64,000 nt of DNA, from the NCBI RefSeq assembly GCF_000801105.2, contig NC_079517.1, positions 2,356,001-2,420,000 of the forward strand. The letters are read 5' to 3'. The notes beneath the pieces are model-generated. The model saw only the letters and a list, made by a program, of their open reading frames with translations, was not told the origin of the DNA and did no database searches. The translations under genes were made by a program, and so were the position numbers. Shown here one piece after another: positions 1-12,773 of this stretch. Source of the stretch: Raphanus sativus. Its lineage: Eukaryota > Streptophyta > Magnoliopsida > Brassicales > Brassicaceae. Every line of letters starts with the position of its first letter. Within the stretch, counting starts at the first letter, position 1.

Positions 1-72
1 CTATATCTTAGCTTCCTGATGCCCTTAACCTTACTTCCAGGCCATGATACCCTTGTGTTTAGGTCACATGAC

Positions 73-746
73 CTGACTGGTGCGTCTCCTTGCACCATGG
101 TCGATCCTAAGGATCATATCCATGATCAGGGACATGACAACCGGTGTAACCGCAGCGGTTGCGGTTGCGGTTGCGGGAGTTTGCAGGTGCGGGTGGTTGC
201 GGTTTTAAGCGTTTTCTAGAGATTTGTACGACTGGTACAGCTGTTAGAAATTGTTGCGTTTGCGGGACTCTTATGACTGGTAAACTACCAAACGCAACAT
301 CTGTTAAATAATAATTTAACAATATTTACATTTTATGTAATTATAAAAATATTAAAAATCCTAATAATATGATAAATATAAAATTTATATTGATAAAATC
401 ATATTATTCAATTTTAAAAATTTATAGAAAATATTTTAGTTTTAAATTTTTATAATATAAATTGAAAATATAATATGAATACATTTTTCAATTTTTATTA
501 TTTCAATTGAAAATTTTATTGGATATTTTTAGTATTATTTTTATTTATTCTGTTTTTAAAGAAAAAAATTTACCTTTCCGCAACCGCCTGCAACCGCAAA
601 CGCTAGCTGGAACCAGCTTTTGATTTTAAGAGGTTCGAAACGGTTTGAAGCGATTTGTAGCGTTTTCTGTGATTGTTTCAAAACGCCAACAACCGTTATA
701 AACCGCAAAAACTGCGTTTGCGGGTGGTAGCGGGAAAACCAGTCAG
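73..746. repeat. MITE-like repeat with GCGGTTGCGG-rich arms
   Basis: Two GC-richer arms flank a very AT-rich core. The left arm (about 135-300) carries repeated GGTTGCGGTTGCGG motifs. The right arm (about 575-735) carries the complementary CCGCAACCGC motifs and a GCGTTTGCGGGTGGTAGCGG stretch. A 9-bp inverted match, CTGACTGGT at 73-81 and ACCAGTCAG at 738-746, could be the outer ends. The motif GACTGGT also recurs at about 229 and 274. There is no coding sequence. This resembles non-autonomous hAT-type elements with subterminal repeats, but I could not find a clean target-site duplication, so ends and family are uncertain. Confidence 0.4.
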
Positions 747-749
747 CTC

Positions 750-3700
750 CTTACTTTGAGATCGTTTACACAAGTAGTAATTTGATAATCTTTTTAATTA
801 AAGATAAACATGACTTTCTTAACAATTACCTTTATGGCTTTATTTACTCTACCAACCATGTTTAGAATATAATGACTGCCCTATTTTAACTGTCATAGCC
901 GCTCAAAAGAATTGTTTTACAAAAGGAACAACATTTCATTTTCAATACTAGTATGAATTTACATTTATCCACTGCCTAAATTAAATGAATTTTGGAATTT
1001 TCTAGACATTGAGATCTTGATATAGGAAAGAATAAAACATAAGAGCAAAAGGAAAGCTATGTCCTTCTAAAATTAATGGGGCACAGAATCCGATCAAACG
1101 TTAATAACGAAGCCAAAAATCAAGCTTCGTTGCTCTCTGGTTTCAATGTTCCTTTAATTAACTAATCTAAAAAGGTTTAGTTCCCAATATAGCAATTAAT
1201 GGATCATTTAGTACAGTATATAGGATTAGTTAATGAGTAATGGTAATTCGTTGGGCGAGCCTAAGGGTTAAAAAACAGTTTTCGAAGTATAAATAATGTA
1301 GCTCTTTGAGAGAAAAAATAGCTCGTTCAATAAACTAAAATAGATATGGATAGTTTGAAAGATGCTTAGGAATTAATATTACTGAAATTAATATCCTATG
1401 AACTACTCCATTTGTTTCTGTATATAAATAGTTTTGAATATTTTGTTTGTTTCATAATATAAATTATTTTTAAAGTCCAATAGAACAAGTAATATGAAAA
1501 AATAATATTTTAATAAAAAAATTAAAAGTAAAATTAAAAATGTGTTTGTTATTAGTTCATTTTTCTCTTTAACTAATTGTTGAAATTATAATTATAATTT
1601 TTTAAATATTTGTGTTTTAAGCAAAACTATTTATAATTAAAACCATAAAAAATACAACATAAAAAGAAATGGACCTCTTTTTCTTCTTTTTTTTCTGAAC
1701 GATGTCCATTTTACGTTCAGAAAGAAAGAAAATATAGCTAGGGCTGTACTCGTTAAAGTCATAGCCCTACGTCGTCAAGAATTTTTTTTTAACTCGCAAC
1801 AGTACGTCTAAACACTGTAAGCTCAATGTACAGGGTTTCTTTTTAATATTTACTAAAATTCTTGTAAGATAAAATGATACAATCAACACAGGATATATCA
1901 TTTATTTTGATTTCGCATATTTTACAGTTTATTGTTATATTTATTATTTGATGCATTTATGATGGTCAGTACGTAAAGAAAAGATTATGTTATACCGATG
2001 GTCATGTGAGGAGAGAGTAGTTTATATTTTCATAGGAGACAACTCGAAGAAAAGTGCTAAGAGTTTATTTAATTGAGAGGGAATATTTGGGAGAATGAAA
2101 AGGGAATTAGAAGCAAATCTTAATGTTCTTTAGAGTTTACTTGTTTATGCTTACTCAATGAAACAGACAAAATCTTCTTTCTGGCGGAATATTTTCTCAG
2201 GTATTATATAAATTTAAATAAAAGCAACTATTTGTTGCAATAATTGAATTAACGCTATATACATGGTTTGTGTGTAAATACAAACGAACGTCTTGTATTG
2301 TACACACGAATGCGTATCTGTAGTTATGAGTAGGAGGTATCATGCATGTTTGTGAGTACGTCTGATGAGAAAGGAACTTTTTGCAAAACATTACTTTTTA
2401 TTTCCCTACATTTGGAAGGCAAATACACAGTATATTTTCCATATCGAAGTAGGAGAAAAAAGAAAATTCTTTGATGGAATGATCGCCTAATCAAATACTT
2501 TAAAATGTTATAGCTTACAACTTCCCTCCATGAATATTATGATTACTTAGTTATAAATTTTTAAAATTATTTGAAATAGTCGTTGGAATAATAAAATTTA
2601 GTAAATTTATAAGCAGAACAAAAAAAGAAACAAAATCAAATTTTATACATATGAGATCAACAGCATAAACAAATCAAAAATTTTAAATAGAATCATAGCA
2701 CTGATCAGTTAAGCTTCATGATATAAATCGGGTATATACTTATTATTTACATGTTTTAAACGACAGATCACTCTGATTTGGTTTTCATATACTTCACAAA
2801 TTGGTCAAACAAGTAACCGGTTGATTTACAGCCTACATATATATCTCTACGAACTACATGTCCACACGAGCTATTCATAAACTCGAGAACGTACTGATAT
2901 TAAATGTATATTTATCCCTTCGGGTATAGTTGAACTATACACGGTCGGAAACTTAAATTTGTTTGATTCCAAAATCGTAAAAAGTAAAATGAATATAACC
3001 AAAAGAAAAGTGAATAGAGAGAGGGATGTGAGAAGCGTAGAGAGTGGGGGAGAAAATAGAAAAGGAGTCAGAGAGCACACAGTCTCGTCTCTCTCTCAAG
3101 TCTCAACATATGTATCCCGTCGTCTCCGGGGTACCGAAATCAAAGCACCCTATTTTTTATTATTGATTTAAATTGAATATTTTATGTTTTGTGGTTGTTT
3201 TCTTATACCAGTTTTTATTAATTTATTTAATCAACTTTGGCTTTTGCTTTGACTATAGATATAGATAGGACAGAAGAGAGCGACCCATTATTCTATCTCT
3301 TCTCTTGTATCCTTCTCCAACATTTTTTAACAATATTCTTTATCCTGTGACAAAAAAACAATATTCTATATCATTATCATTTTTTATTCTTCATCATAAC
3401 CTGCTGTCAACATTAATCTTTTATATAACCAATAGAATTTGATTTATTACTGAAACAATTAGGGTTCAAGATAACATTAAACAAAAGTTTGTTTGACATA
3501 GATATAAATATATCTGTATATACTTTCAATATTGTAAAACTATATTGTTGGCGATAATAAACTGTAACTAGTAACTAGTTATAACTAATTTGTACTTAAA
3601 TCCACACACTTCATATATTGTTATCAAAATAACAACTAGATTTTTAGAAATATCAATGAAAACAATTTATCAAGTTTATAATTTAAATTTTAAATCAATG

Positions 3701-5000
3701 TATTAATTAAACAGAAAAATATTTGTTATTAGTAATGTGATTGTTGTAGCTAAAAAAGCTAAATTCTCAGTATTCAATAATAAACAAAAAATATCTCATA
3801 TATATTAAAATAGAAATATTACAACATTTTTTGTAGCCACATGTCACCACAATCGTTCTTAGAATCCTTAAAAAATATATTGGTCCATCTAAATATATAA
3901 TAAACTTTTTAATTAAACTAACCATATATTAATTATTAATTTTTTTTCATTGTTTTCTTATATAAAAATCACAGAATTTCTCAATGTGGCTTAAAGATAT
4001 ATGGCAATTAATGATTTTAAATAATTAATATTTGATAAAATAATATATTCTCTATTATTTCTTAAAATTATTACTTATTAAAATAAACTAAACACCACAT
4101 AGTCTGTATAATAAATATTTAGATTTTTTTGTATATGTTATAATTTGAATTTTTAAAAACGACTATAAAAACTAAAGTTGTTAAAAATCTCACATTGATA
4201 TTTTTGTGATACATGGTTTAAAATTTATGTTATAATAAGATACAAATGATTAAAAAATTATATAAGTAGGAAGTCTTATATATATATATATTAAAAAGAT
4301 TATAAACCATATAAAAATATATAATTATTTTAATTTTGAAATTTGCTTTGATTTTTTGAGAAACTTTTTGTAAAAATAATTACAACTTAATATTTATATT
4401 TAAACTTTGTATTGAATTTTTAAAAATTATAATTACTAAAACTATTAAACATTCCACAAAATGTTTTTGTTATCAGTGATTTAAATTTTTTGCTATAAAA
4501 GATACAAATGATCAAAAATAGAAATTTTTTTGTTTAGATCAATAAAATTTATTTATGTATTTGCGCCAATTTAATTATTTAATATATATTATATTCTATT
4601 ATATATAAAAACATATAATATATAAAAGTAATTTATATATATATATATATATATTAACATAGCTAAGAAATGAAGCGGTAAACAAGTTATATATTGGTAT
4701 AGTGGTTTGCTTGGTGAAATGTTTCAAAAAAAAAAAAAGAGGTTTGCTTGGTGAAAAGGGACAAAATAAAATATCATCCGAAAATAAACAAAAGCTTACA
4801 ATATTTGGAATATACAATTTTACCCTCTCTCAACTATCGTTTTCCAAGATATACTCTCGAGGAACATCTAATACATACACACATACATTGATACATACAC
4901 ATGTACATACTCACACATATCTCTCTCTCTCTCTTACCTGTTTTTTTCCTGGATTTAGTTTTGTACCTTTTTCTCTTCTACCTTTGCTTCACAACACACA
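750..5000. other. AT-rich spacer upstream of KAN1
   Basis: No convincing exon, RNA gene or long reading frame is visible. The stretch from about 3,780 to 4,640 is extremely AT-rich, with diverged internal repeats: phrases resembling 'gatacaaatgatnaaaaa' recur near 4,240 and 4,500. It begins with TCTCATATATATTAAAATAG at about 3,793, which resembles Helitron 5' ends of this plant family, but I found no matching 3' hairpin plus CTAG end. It probably holds decayed transposon sequence and the distal KAN1 promoter. Confidence 0.5.
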
Positions 5001-5008
5001 TACCCCCC

Positions 5009-5111
<103 letters not shown>

Positions 5112-5443
5112 AGCATGTTTGTTTCTTCAAGAACATCATAACTCAACTTCTCTCTCTTCTCCTCCTTATATTCCTCTTCAGACATCCTCTTTAACTTCAT
5201 CCCTCTCGCTTTTTCTTTTCTTCTGAGAGAGAGAAATAGAGGAAAATAATATCAAGTCTTTTCTTCAGACACCCTTTTGACTTCTTTGCTCAAAGAATCC
5301 CCTCTTATATATTTTCTTCCCTTAGAGAAAATCATTTTAAATTCTCAAGCAAAACTCTTAAGAGAAAATAAATAAAAGAAAACTCATCACCCACCATCAT
5401 CAGTAGCAACAACAACAGCAAGAGAGTTGTCTTAACTATTTCC

Positions 5444-8400
5444 ATGGAAGGAGTTTTTCTAGAGAAACCAAAATCAAACACAACTACTAGTACTCTCCCT
5501 GATCTTTCTCTCAACATCAGTCTTCCAGATATTACTTCCAAAGAAGAATATAGAAGACCATCCCAAACCGACAACAACAGATCATCAAATTTCGAACTCT
5601 CATTGTCTCATCACCATAACCCTAGTTCAAATCCAACCACAAGAATCATCCATTGTCCTGATCCAAGAAACCTAAATTTTCCTCATCATCAGCATTACAA
5701 CAACCCTATCCTTAATGGTGGAAGTCTTCATCAAAGAGTAGATGAATCGGATATTAATAATATCCACCGTCCGATTAGAGGCATCCCAGTCTATCAGAAC
5801 CGTTCATTCCCTTTCCACCAACAAACCTCTCATTCTTCTTTACCTTCTCTTGGAGGAGGAGGAAACTTGGATCAAATCTCAGTATCAATTTCACCTTCCG
5901 GCTATAACAACGCTTACCGATCGTTACAATCTTCTCCAAGGCTACGAGGTGTTCCTTTGCATCATCATCATCATCATCATCATCATAATCATTATGGAGT
6001 TGTTGGATCTTCCGACTCTTCTTCTCCTCATCTTCATGGGATGCTCAGATCAAGATTCTTGCCTAAGATGCCGACAAAACGAAGCATGAGAGCTCCGAGG
6101 ATGCGTTGGACGAGTAGCCTACACGCGCGGTTTGTTCACGCCGTTGAGCTTCTAGGCGGCCATGAAAGTACGCACACATTTACATTATAATCTCATTAGG
6201 AAGGGCTTTCCGTTTTCTCTATTCAAGAAATTTTGAATGTGTTCTTGTTGTTCTTGTTGTGAATATAGGAGCAACTCCAAAGTCTGTTCTTGAGCTCATG
6301 GATGTTAAAGACTTAACTCTAGCTCATGTAAAGAGCCATTTGCAGGTAAATCTACACTCAGTTGAAACTTAATTGAACAAAAGGTGTTTATAGACATGAA
6401 AATTTTGGGTTTTCTCTCATCTTGTTGGTTCCTTTCCCCGATTATAAGTCTAATCAAGGTAGTTCTTTACCAATTAAGATTCTCTCTCTCTCTAGTTAGG
6501 ATATATCCTAGTTTCATCATCATCAGAGTAATGACTAGTTTTGAAGTCTTTAAAGTTTGTGCTCCAGCTCTAATGTCTTATTTTTATCTTCTTGATTTTC
6601 TTTCTTTTTAGTCATTTTTTTGAGAGATGGCACGCTTGCCAAGATATTGAAGCAGTTGAATGAATTTAAAGAGAGAAAAGAGAGAGTAGTTATAGCTTTA
6701 AGAGACTGAAACCTTTCTGAGAATTTTAAACAAATTGAGAATTGAGGTGATAGAATTTATTTTAATAATTCTTATTTCAAAATAAAATAGGATGAGGGGA
6801 CAAAAGTAGTCATCATTACTCAATGATAATAATACAATCTTTCAATTACTCGACCTTCTTTCAGACATCAACCTCGTGGTCTTAAAACTATAAATAATTC
6901 ATTAATCGTACAACGCTAGTTTCAAGACAAACCCAGAAAACCACACATTTGCATATATATCAGTATTTAATTAATATAAAGCTCATATGTGTCTGCATAT
7001 ATGTCTCCAGTTTGTCAGCTGTATCATATATTCAAAATAATATATTTAGTTTATCAGGATCTTTTGTCCGTTTTATTTGTTTTGTACTATCTATATCCTT
7101 GCTTAGATTTGTGATTTAGTTTTAGAGATTTAATGTCTCTTTCTTTTTTTTTTTGGGAACTCAGGGATCTTATGCCTTTTACTTTTATTTTTTCTTTCTT
7201 GCAGATGTATCGAACTGTTAAGACCACTAACAAGCCTGCTGCTTCATCAGGTATGTGTTATTTCGAACAACTCGACCTGACTTTACACGCATAAACACAA
7301 TGCCTGTTCACATTCTTTAGAATAGCTTTTTCAGCTTTATATATGCTTAAAGAGATGGCTAGTTAAAGAATAACGCTAAAGGGATAGCGCTGGTTTACAA
7401 TAAGAACAATATATGATAAAGCTTTGATTCGCCAGCATAACTCAATTATATTTTAGGTTCAGTATATATATTTTTTTTGGGCAGAGGTTCAGTATATATA
7501 ATCAGTTAATTTCCAATTAGATTTGATATATATATATATATATAACATACAAGTATTACTATTTTACTATTTTATTTTAGTATTTAGCTCCAGTATTGCT
7601 ACTATATATTCCATTTTATGATGATAATTGTAAAACAAACTATACGAGATTGGTCAAACTCAAGGCTTTATCTTTCTTTTGATTGAAACCCTAAAGTTAA
7701 ATGGTCAAGGTTCAAAGCAAACCAAACAAACATTCATTATCGACAATGCTGATATTCTCTAATAAAAGGACGAAAACGATCAAATAACTAGTAAATCGTA
7801 TAAACTAGTAAGTCTATTTTTTTGTAACAAACTAGTAAGTCTAATTGCGTCACAAAAAATTAGTAATTCAAATCTGAATAAATTGTTAGTATACTGAAAT
7901 AGATATCAGGGCAATTTATATTCGTATGATTTTGTATTTTCATTGCTCTCCATAGATATTCATTTTAAATCTTGCTATTTGGCACAATTTCCGAGTTTTT
8001 TTTTGGGAGGGGATATATTAGATTTAAGTCAAGCCAAAGGCTGAATAAACATTTAAAGAAAAGCAATTTCTTCACTGCATTGTCTTTTACCAAAAGCTTA
8101 CAATAATTGTACAATTTTAAACAAGAACCCTTAAAGGGTAAAAAGAATTGAGATGAAACTTGATAAAAGTTAAAATTAATTTTCAGATGGGTCAGGAGAA
8201 GAGGAAATTGGCATAAATGGAAATGAAGTTCGTCATCAATCATCGACAGATCAAAGGGCACAATCTGACGATACTTCTTCCCATCAAGAAGTTGACTTTC
8301 CTTCCACACAACCTCGTTGGAGTAACTCTTCACGGTATGTTTATACGTATTGTATTGTTATATTATTATGCATATATACATATGCCATTCACGCGATATG

Positions 8401-9925
8401 TATATATATAACATGGCTTTCGCTAGTTAAGTGAGATTAACCAAATATAGTAATATAGGATTTAGGGTTCTCTTACCTAATTGTTCCTACTTCCTACCAA
8501 GTTTATGTAAAATCCTTTGTTTTTATCTCAAATACATTCATCTAGCTAGAATAGAATATTGGATAATGTTTTTTCTGCTTGTTAACTTTGTTATAAATGA
8601 ACCAATTAAAGTGGTGGTTTAGGTCACAATGAGGTGAAATTATTTTGAATCTAGGGTTTGTATCTGATTATAATTACACGTTTCTAAATTTATTTGGTTT
8701 AGGTCCTTAAGGTTCGTATTGTATGATAAAATTACAATTTTTTTGTTGCACAAAAGAAAAAAAAATTTACAACTTTTTTATGGCATAAAGATTATGGGGT
8801 CAATAGGAACATACAAAATACGTAATTCGTGACTACCATTTTTATATATAAATCGATACACTTATAATAAAACAAATTGATCAAAGGGTTTACTATTTTT
8901 TATTGGTGATTGAAATTTGATAAAAATATAAGTACAACAAAAATTATATAAATTGATGATGCAGAAATTATTATTATTTATTCATTTAAATGATATATTT
9001 TATAAAATAATAGTTATCTTAAGATAGTACAGAAAAAATAGTTTTATCATAAAAATTGCACACAATAAAAATTATCAAAATATCATTCATTAAAGGATAT
9101 AAAGATATATATCCACATGGTTAAATTGTTAAGAATTATAAATTAGATTTTTGAGGGATGAAGCTGAGGCTTTAGAGTTTAAGTTTAGAATCTGGAATTT
9201 AATATTTATTATAGAGTAATATTATTTGAAATAAACATTTTGTAAGTATTTTAATAATATTTATTTATATTAGAATTATTATTTGTGATATATAACTTAG
9301 TATTTTTATTTTAATGAAAATTATTTATTTTTTGGGCAACTGAATATTATTTTAATTATTTGTTTTATGCTATTTAAGAGAATTGACGGTTTATTGATTT
9401 GGGTTCAAAGTGTAGAGATTGTATTATTAATTTTTACTGATATAGTTGGCAGAAAGAAGCGACCTCTTTTGTTTTCTTACTGAACTTTTTCAAAAATAAT
9501 TACCTTGGTTATCCGGATAAAATAATTACCTTGGTTATGTAGTTTATGAATACAAGTATAAAATTTATTCGGGCATGAATAAAAAATACATCCTTGATTT
9601 AATTATTTTTTTTTAAAATCATATAACAGAGAGACATGGCCATTAAGTAGTGACTACTCAAGCGACATAGATACGATGATCAGAACGTCATCAACATCAG
9701 TGATCTCTCACCATCAAAGATCCATTCTTCAAAACCAGGTTCTAATAACTATCTCACATAACCATATTGTTTTTCTTAGTTTTCTTAAAAAAAAAAACTA
9801 AATAAAGTAAACTCGCGCAGGAGCAACAGAGATCGAATGAGCAAACAAAGAGGTGTGGAGATGTTAGCTGTAACAATCCAAGTTTGGAGTTTACATTAGG
9901 AAGGCCCGATTGGCACGAGAAATGA
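5444..9925 (+). CDS. KAN1: KANADI1 (KAN1), GARP-family transcription factor
   Basis: Six exons: 5444-6167, 6269-6345, 7205-7250, 8187-8334, 9630-9738 and 9821-9925. All junctions are GT-AG with consistent phase, giving 402 residues, the length I recall for Arabidopsis KAN1 (403). The GARP/MYB-like DNA-binding domain lies at about residues 215-275. It contains RMRWTSSLHARF in exon 1, ATPKSVLELMDVKDLT and HVKSHLQ in exon 2, and MYRTVK in exon 3. The N-terminal region has EAR-like repressor motifs (DLSLNISL, FELSLS) and a run of nine His near residues 172-180. The C-terminus ends LEFTLGRPDWHEK. Known role: nuclear repressor that specifies abaxial (lower) organ fate and opposes class III HD-ZIP genes. 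The start is the ATG beginning MEGVFLEK, which lacks a two-residue extension I recall in the Arabidopsis protein. Introns 3 and 4 (about 0.9 and 1.3 kb) are long and AT-rich. Confidence 0.96.
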
Positions 9926-10651
9926 CTTTCTTGATCACAGTTCGATTTGAATATATATTGGTTTTTGTCTCTCTCCCTCTATATATATATTTGGAAACAT
10001 GTATGAGTCTCTCAGCTAAGTAAGATGAGAACACGTAGAGAGCGAAGCCGCTCAAGAGTGTTGGTTTTTGCAGATAGAGAGTCACTAAGAAAAGAAAAAA
10101 AGGAAGAAAGAAACGTTGGAGATTCGTCTTCTTTTTCTTCTCAAGTTCCATTGATGGTTTGATTATAAAGTGGATGGATGGTCAATGTATGAGTTTTTTT
10201 TTTTGTTTTGGTTTCTTGTGTTATGATTTTTAATTGGAAGATCCCCAAAAAATTGGTGCATCTTTTCTTCCTCTCGGAAAGCCTCTCGGTGAGACAGCGG
10301 GTTACCAGTTATGTTTGGGTTCTCGCAGCTGAAATGTAGAGAGAGATTTGATTTGAGATTTCATATGTATACCGATCAATGTTAGAAGTACATGAACACA
10401 CAAATCCAAAATCCGAATCCAAACGCAGACATTTGATCAATCACAAATGTTCATTATCAGTTTCTTGAAAAATGTTCTTCTGGTTCTCTGCTGCTTTTCA
10501 CAACATTCTATTATAAACTTTTATTAACAACACGGGAAGACCAAAACTCTGGTTTTATCTACAAACTCTAATAGAGACTTTCTCTCAGCTAGATGAGTCG
10601 ATGTTTACTACCTCTGACTCCATGTGTTGATAACGACTGAAACCGTTACCC

Positions 10652-10914
10652 GAAATGGCTAATCCCAACCAACGCGTGTTGGCCTAGTGGTAAAGGAACT
10701 CCGGCTGGAGTGCCCGCCCTGGGTTCGATCCGCGTTGGCCACGAGAGAATTTACATGGGCTTCTCTCGCCTCCCAGACCACTTTGCGTAACCAGGGGCCC
10801 TTAAGTGGAGGCTTAAAAATTCCTGTAATGGCATGGGCATAAGCCCGGTGGGCTAGTCGATCACGCTTAGTGGTCGGATACTGGGTTATCAAAAAAAAGA
10901 AATGGCTAATCCCA
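10652..10914 (+). mobile_element. tRNA-derived SINE with 16-bp target-site duplication
   Basis: The element body is 10668-10898. It carries RNA polymerase III promoter boxes: an A-box TGGCCTAGTGG at 10680-10690 and a B-box GGTTCGATCC at 10722-10731. It ends in TTATC followed by an A-run. It is flanked by a perfect duplication GAAATGGCTAATCCCA at 10652-10667 and 10899-10914, the hallmark of LINE-mediated retroposition. It lies between the 3' end of KAN1 and the 3' end of the next (minus-strand) gene. It is non-coding; the reading frames across it are spurious. Perfect duplications suggest a recent insertion. Confidence 0.92.
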
Positions 10915-11055
10915 TCACTTGCTTAGCCAAGCTCAGGCTTCCTCTTGCTCCCAACCACACAGCATAGAAAAACCCAATCCAACCTGATCCATACCAAATT
11001 CATAAAAAAAAAACTTAAAGAAAAGGAAGCAAAACAGAATCAGAGCAAGAGTATA

Positions 11056-11796
11056 TTATAATAAACCTGAGGCAATCAAGATGCAAACAACAGCTGAAAC
11101 TGTAACGGTAGAGATGAGGAATGCAGCGACGGATAAGGCTCCGATGTAAACAGCAGTCAGGGAGAGAAAGAAGAGAGCCAAGAAGCCACCAGCAACCGCA
11201 AGTGAAACCAAAAGAGAGATTACGATTGCATTGGCTGTTGCAGCTACAAAGAAGAGCGCGAATACAACCAGAGCCATTGTCGTAACAAGAACTATTGTTC
11301 CCATCTGCAACCAAAAAAACATGAAGTTTCCACTCAAATGGGTTCCAATAAAGTACCAAACTTTTACTAATAATGTTCAAAAACACAATTATAAAGTTTC
11401 AATTTTTAAATGAGAGGAATCAAGTCAAATCAAATCAAATCAACTTACAGTGATGACGAGGAGTGCACGAAGCGGGCTGCCTCGACGAGTCCATTGGAGA
11501 ATCTCGCCTGAAGTTTTGCGGGAAGCTTCTAGAAGTTTGGGGCCATTCTCGGAGAAGGAGTTTCTCATTCGTTGAATCAAAGGAGAAGTTTTTGAATCCG
11601 GAAACAGAATCGAACCGATCATGATGCAAACCAATGAGTAAAGACTCTCCTCCTCCTCCTCCTCATAGTCCTTTCCGCCGCGGCGACCAAACACCGTCCC
11701 TCCGTTGACGATTTCTCCGACATCGTCGTCTCCACCGAAAGGATCTGCGTCTGCGTGGGGCTTCTTCTCCGTAACATCGGCGTGATCTCCCGACAT
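11056..11796 (-). CDS. small predicted membrane protein of unknown function
   Basis: Two exons on the minus strand, 11796-11449 and 11304-11056, joined in phase 0 and encoding 198 residues. The start is the ATG opening MSGDHADVTEKK. Longer upstream in-frame sequence exists but has no comparable context. The N-terminal third is hydrophilic with an acidic EEEEEE run. A weakly hydrophobic segment (SLYSLVCIMIGSILF) follows at about residues 52-66. Exon 2 is almost entirely hydrophobic, rich in Ala, Val, Leu and Ile, and fits two or more membrane spans. By position this is the equivalent of At5g16550. I recognise no catalytic motif and assign no function. The last codons contain CAG|GTTTAT, which could be an alternative donor, so the C-terminus is less certain. 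Confidence 0.7.
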
Positions 11797-11999
11797 GTCT
11801 CTCGAGGCGCTTTCGTGGGATTTTAAGAAACTAACCGGTTGTTTCGATCGGACAAGAACCAAAAAAGAGTGGCGACAGACGGGAACAATTGCTTGGTTTT
11901 TCGTTCGACAGAGATCGCACCGAGTAACCGGAACTACTTTAGATACCACGTGTCAATTTTCTTTTATTGGGCTTGGGTTTGTAAGCTTCTGTTTAAGCC

Positions 12000-12773
12000 C
12001 ATTTTATTCGTTTGGCCTTTGGAAGTTAAGAGTTTTGGGTTTGATGCCCAACTCAACCGGTTAAGAATAAAAAAATTAGATCTACCGTCAGAATTGGACG
12101 GGTGGGAGAAGACATCAGAGAATGGCAGCGCATTTAGGCCTTAAGTTATCCCGTTCGGCCCGATCACTCTTTTTTTTTCTTTTTTTTTTATATTCATCTT
12201 GATATATTTCATAGGTTCAAATCATGATTTTTTTTTAAAAAATTAGGTTATATTAATTTGCTTATATGTATATATCTGTTAATGAAGTTATGAATTGGTT
12301 TCTACTAACAGAATTTTGATTGAATATGTTCTTGATTTATTTCAGACATTTGACTTGATTGATAACAAAACTTTTTAATATATACAATCTGAATTTTTTA
12401 TTCAAGTACTCTTATTACTAGTTTTTATCTTTCTTTCTAATTCAAAATGTAAAAGTATTGTGTTTTTCTCAAAGCAGTTTAACAACATACTGAAATTTCA
12501 TATCTTAATCTGAGTAAGATGCCAGCAGTTTTAGAAGATTTATTTCTTACAGCTTTTTAATTTTTACCAACAGAATAATAACTAAATTACTAGAACACAT
12601 TTACCAGAAAGTAAAATCATATACTAGTAATGTATGGTTTTCCATATTTCGAATACACTTCAAAATCCCCTTTAAGGGAACAGATGTTGTGAAAAGTGAC
12701 CAAATCTAAGAAGAAAGCAAAAAAGTTAATTAAGAGAAAACCATTGATATATATGTAATAGTTTTAAATTTTC
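12000..12773. other. spacer between the membrane-protein gene and PIN5
   Basis: AT-rich sequence with T-runs near 12,170-12,190 and no reading frame or RNA gene that I can support. It holds the promoter of the minus-strand gene at its left end and the 3' flank of PIN5 at its right end. In Arabidopsis I expect the zinc-finger gene ZFN3 in this interval; nothing like it is visible. Confidence 0.5.

Noticed and set aside
3793..4640. A full Helitron upstream of KAN1
   Set aside because: Only a 5'-like TCTCATATATATTAAAA start is seen; no hairpin plus CTRR end could be placed.
10668..10745. A possible tRNA gene with A and B boxes
   Set aside because: There is no plausible acceptor stem or cloverleaf closing, the sequence continues into a non-tRNA body with an A-run, and it has target-site duplications, so it is a SINE.
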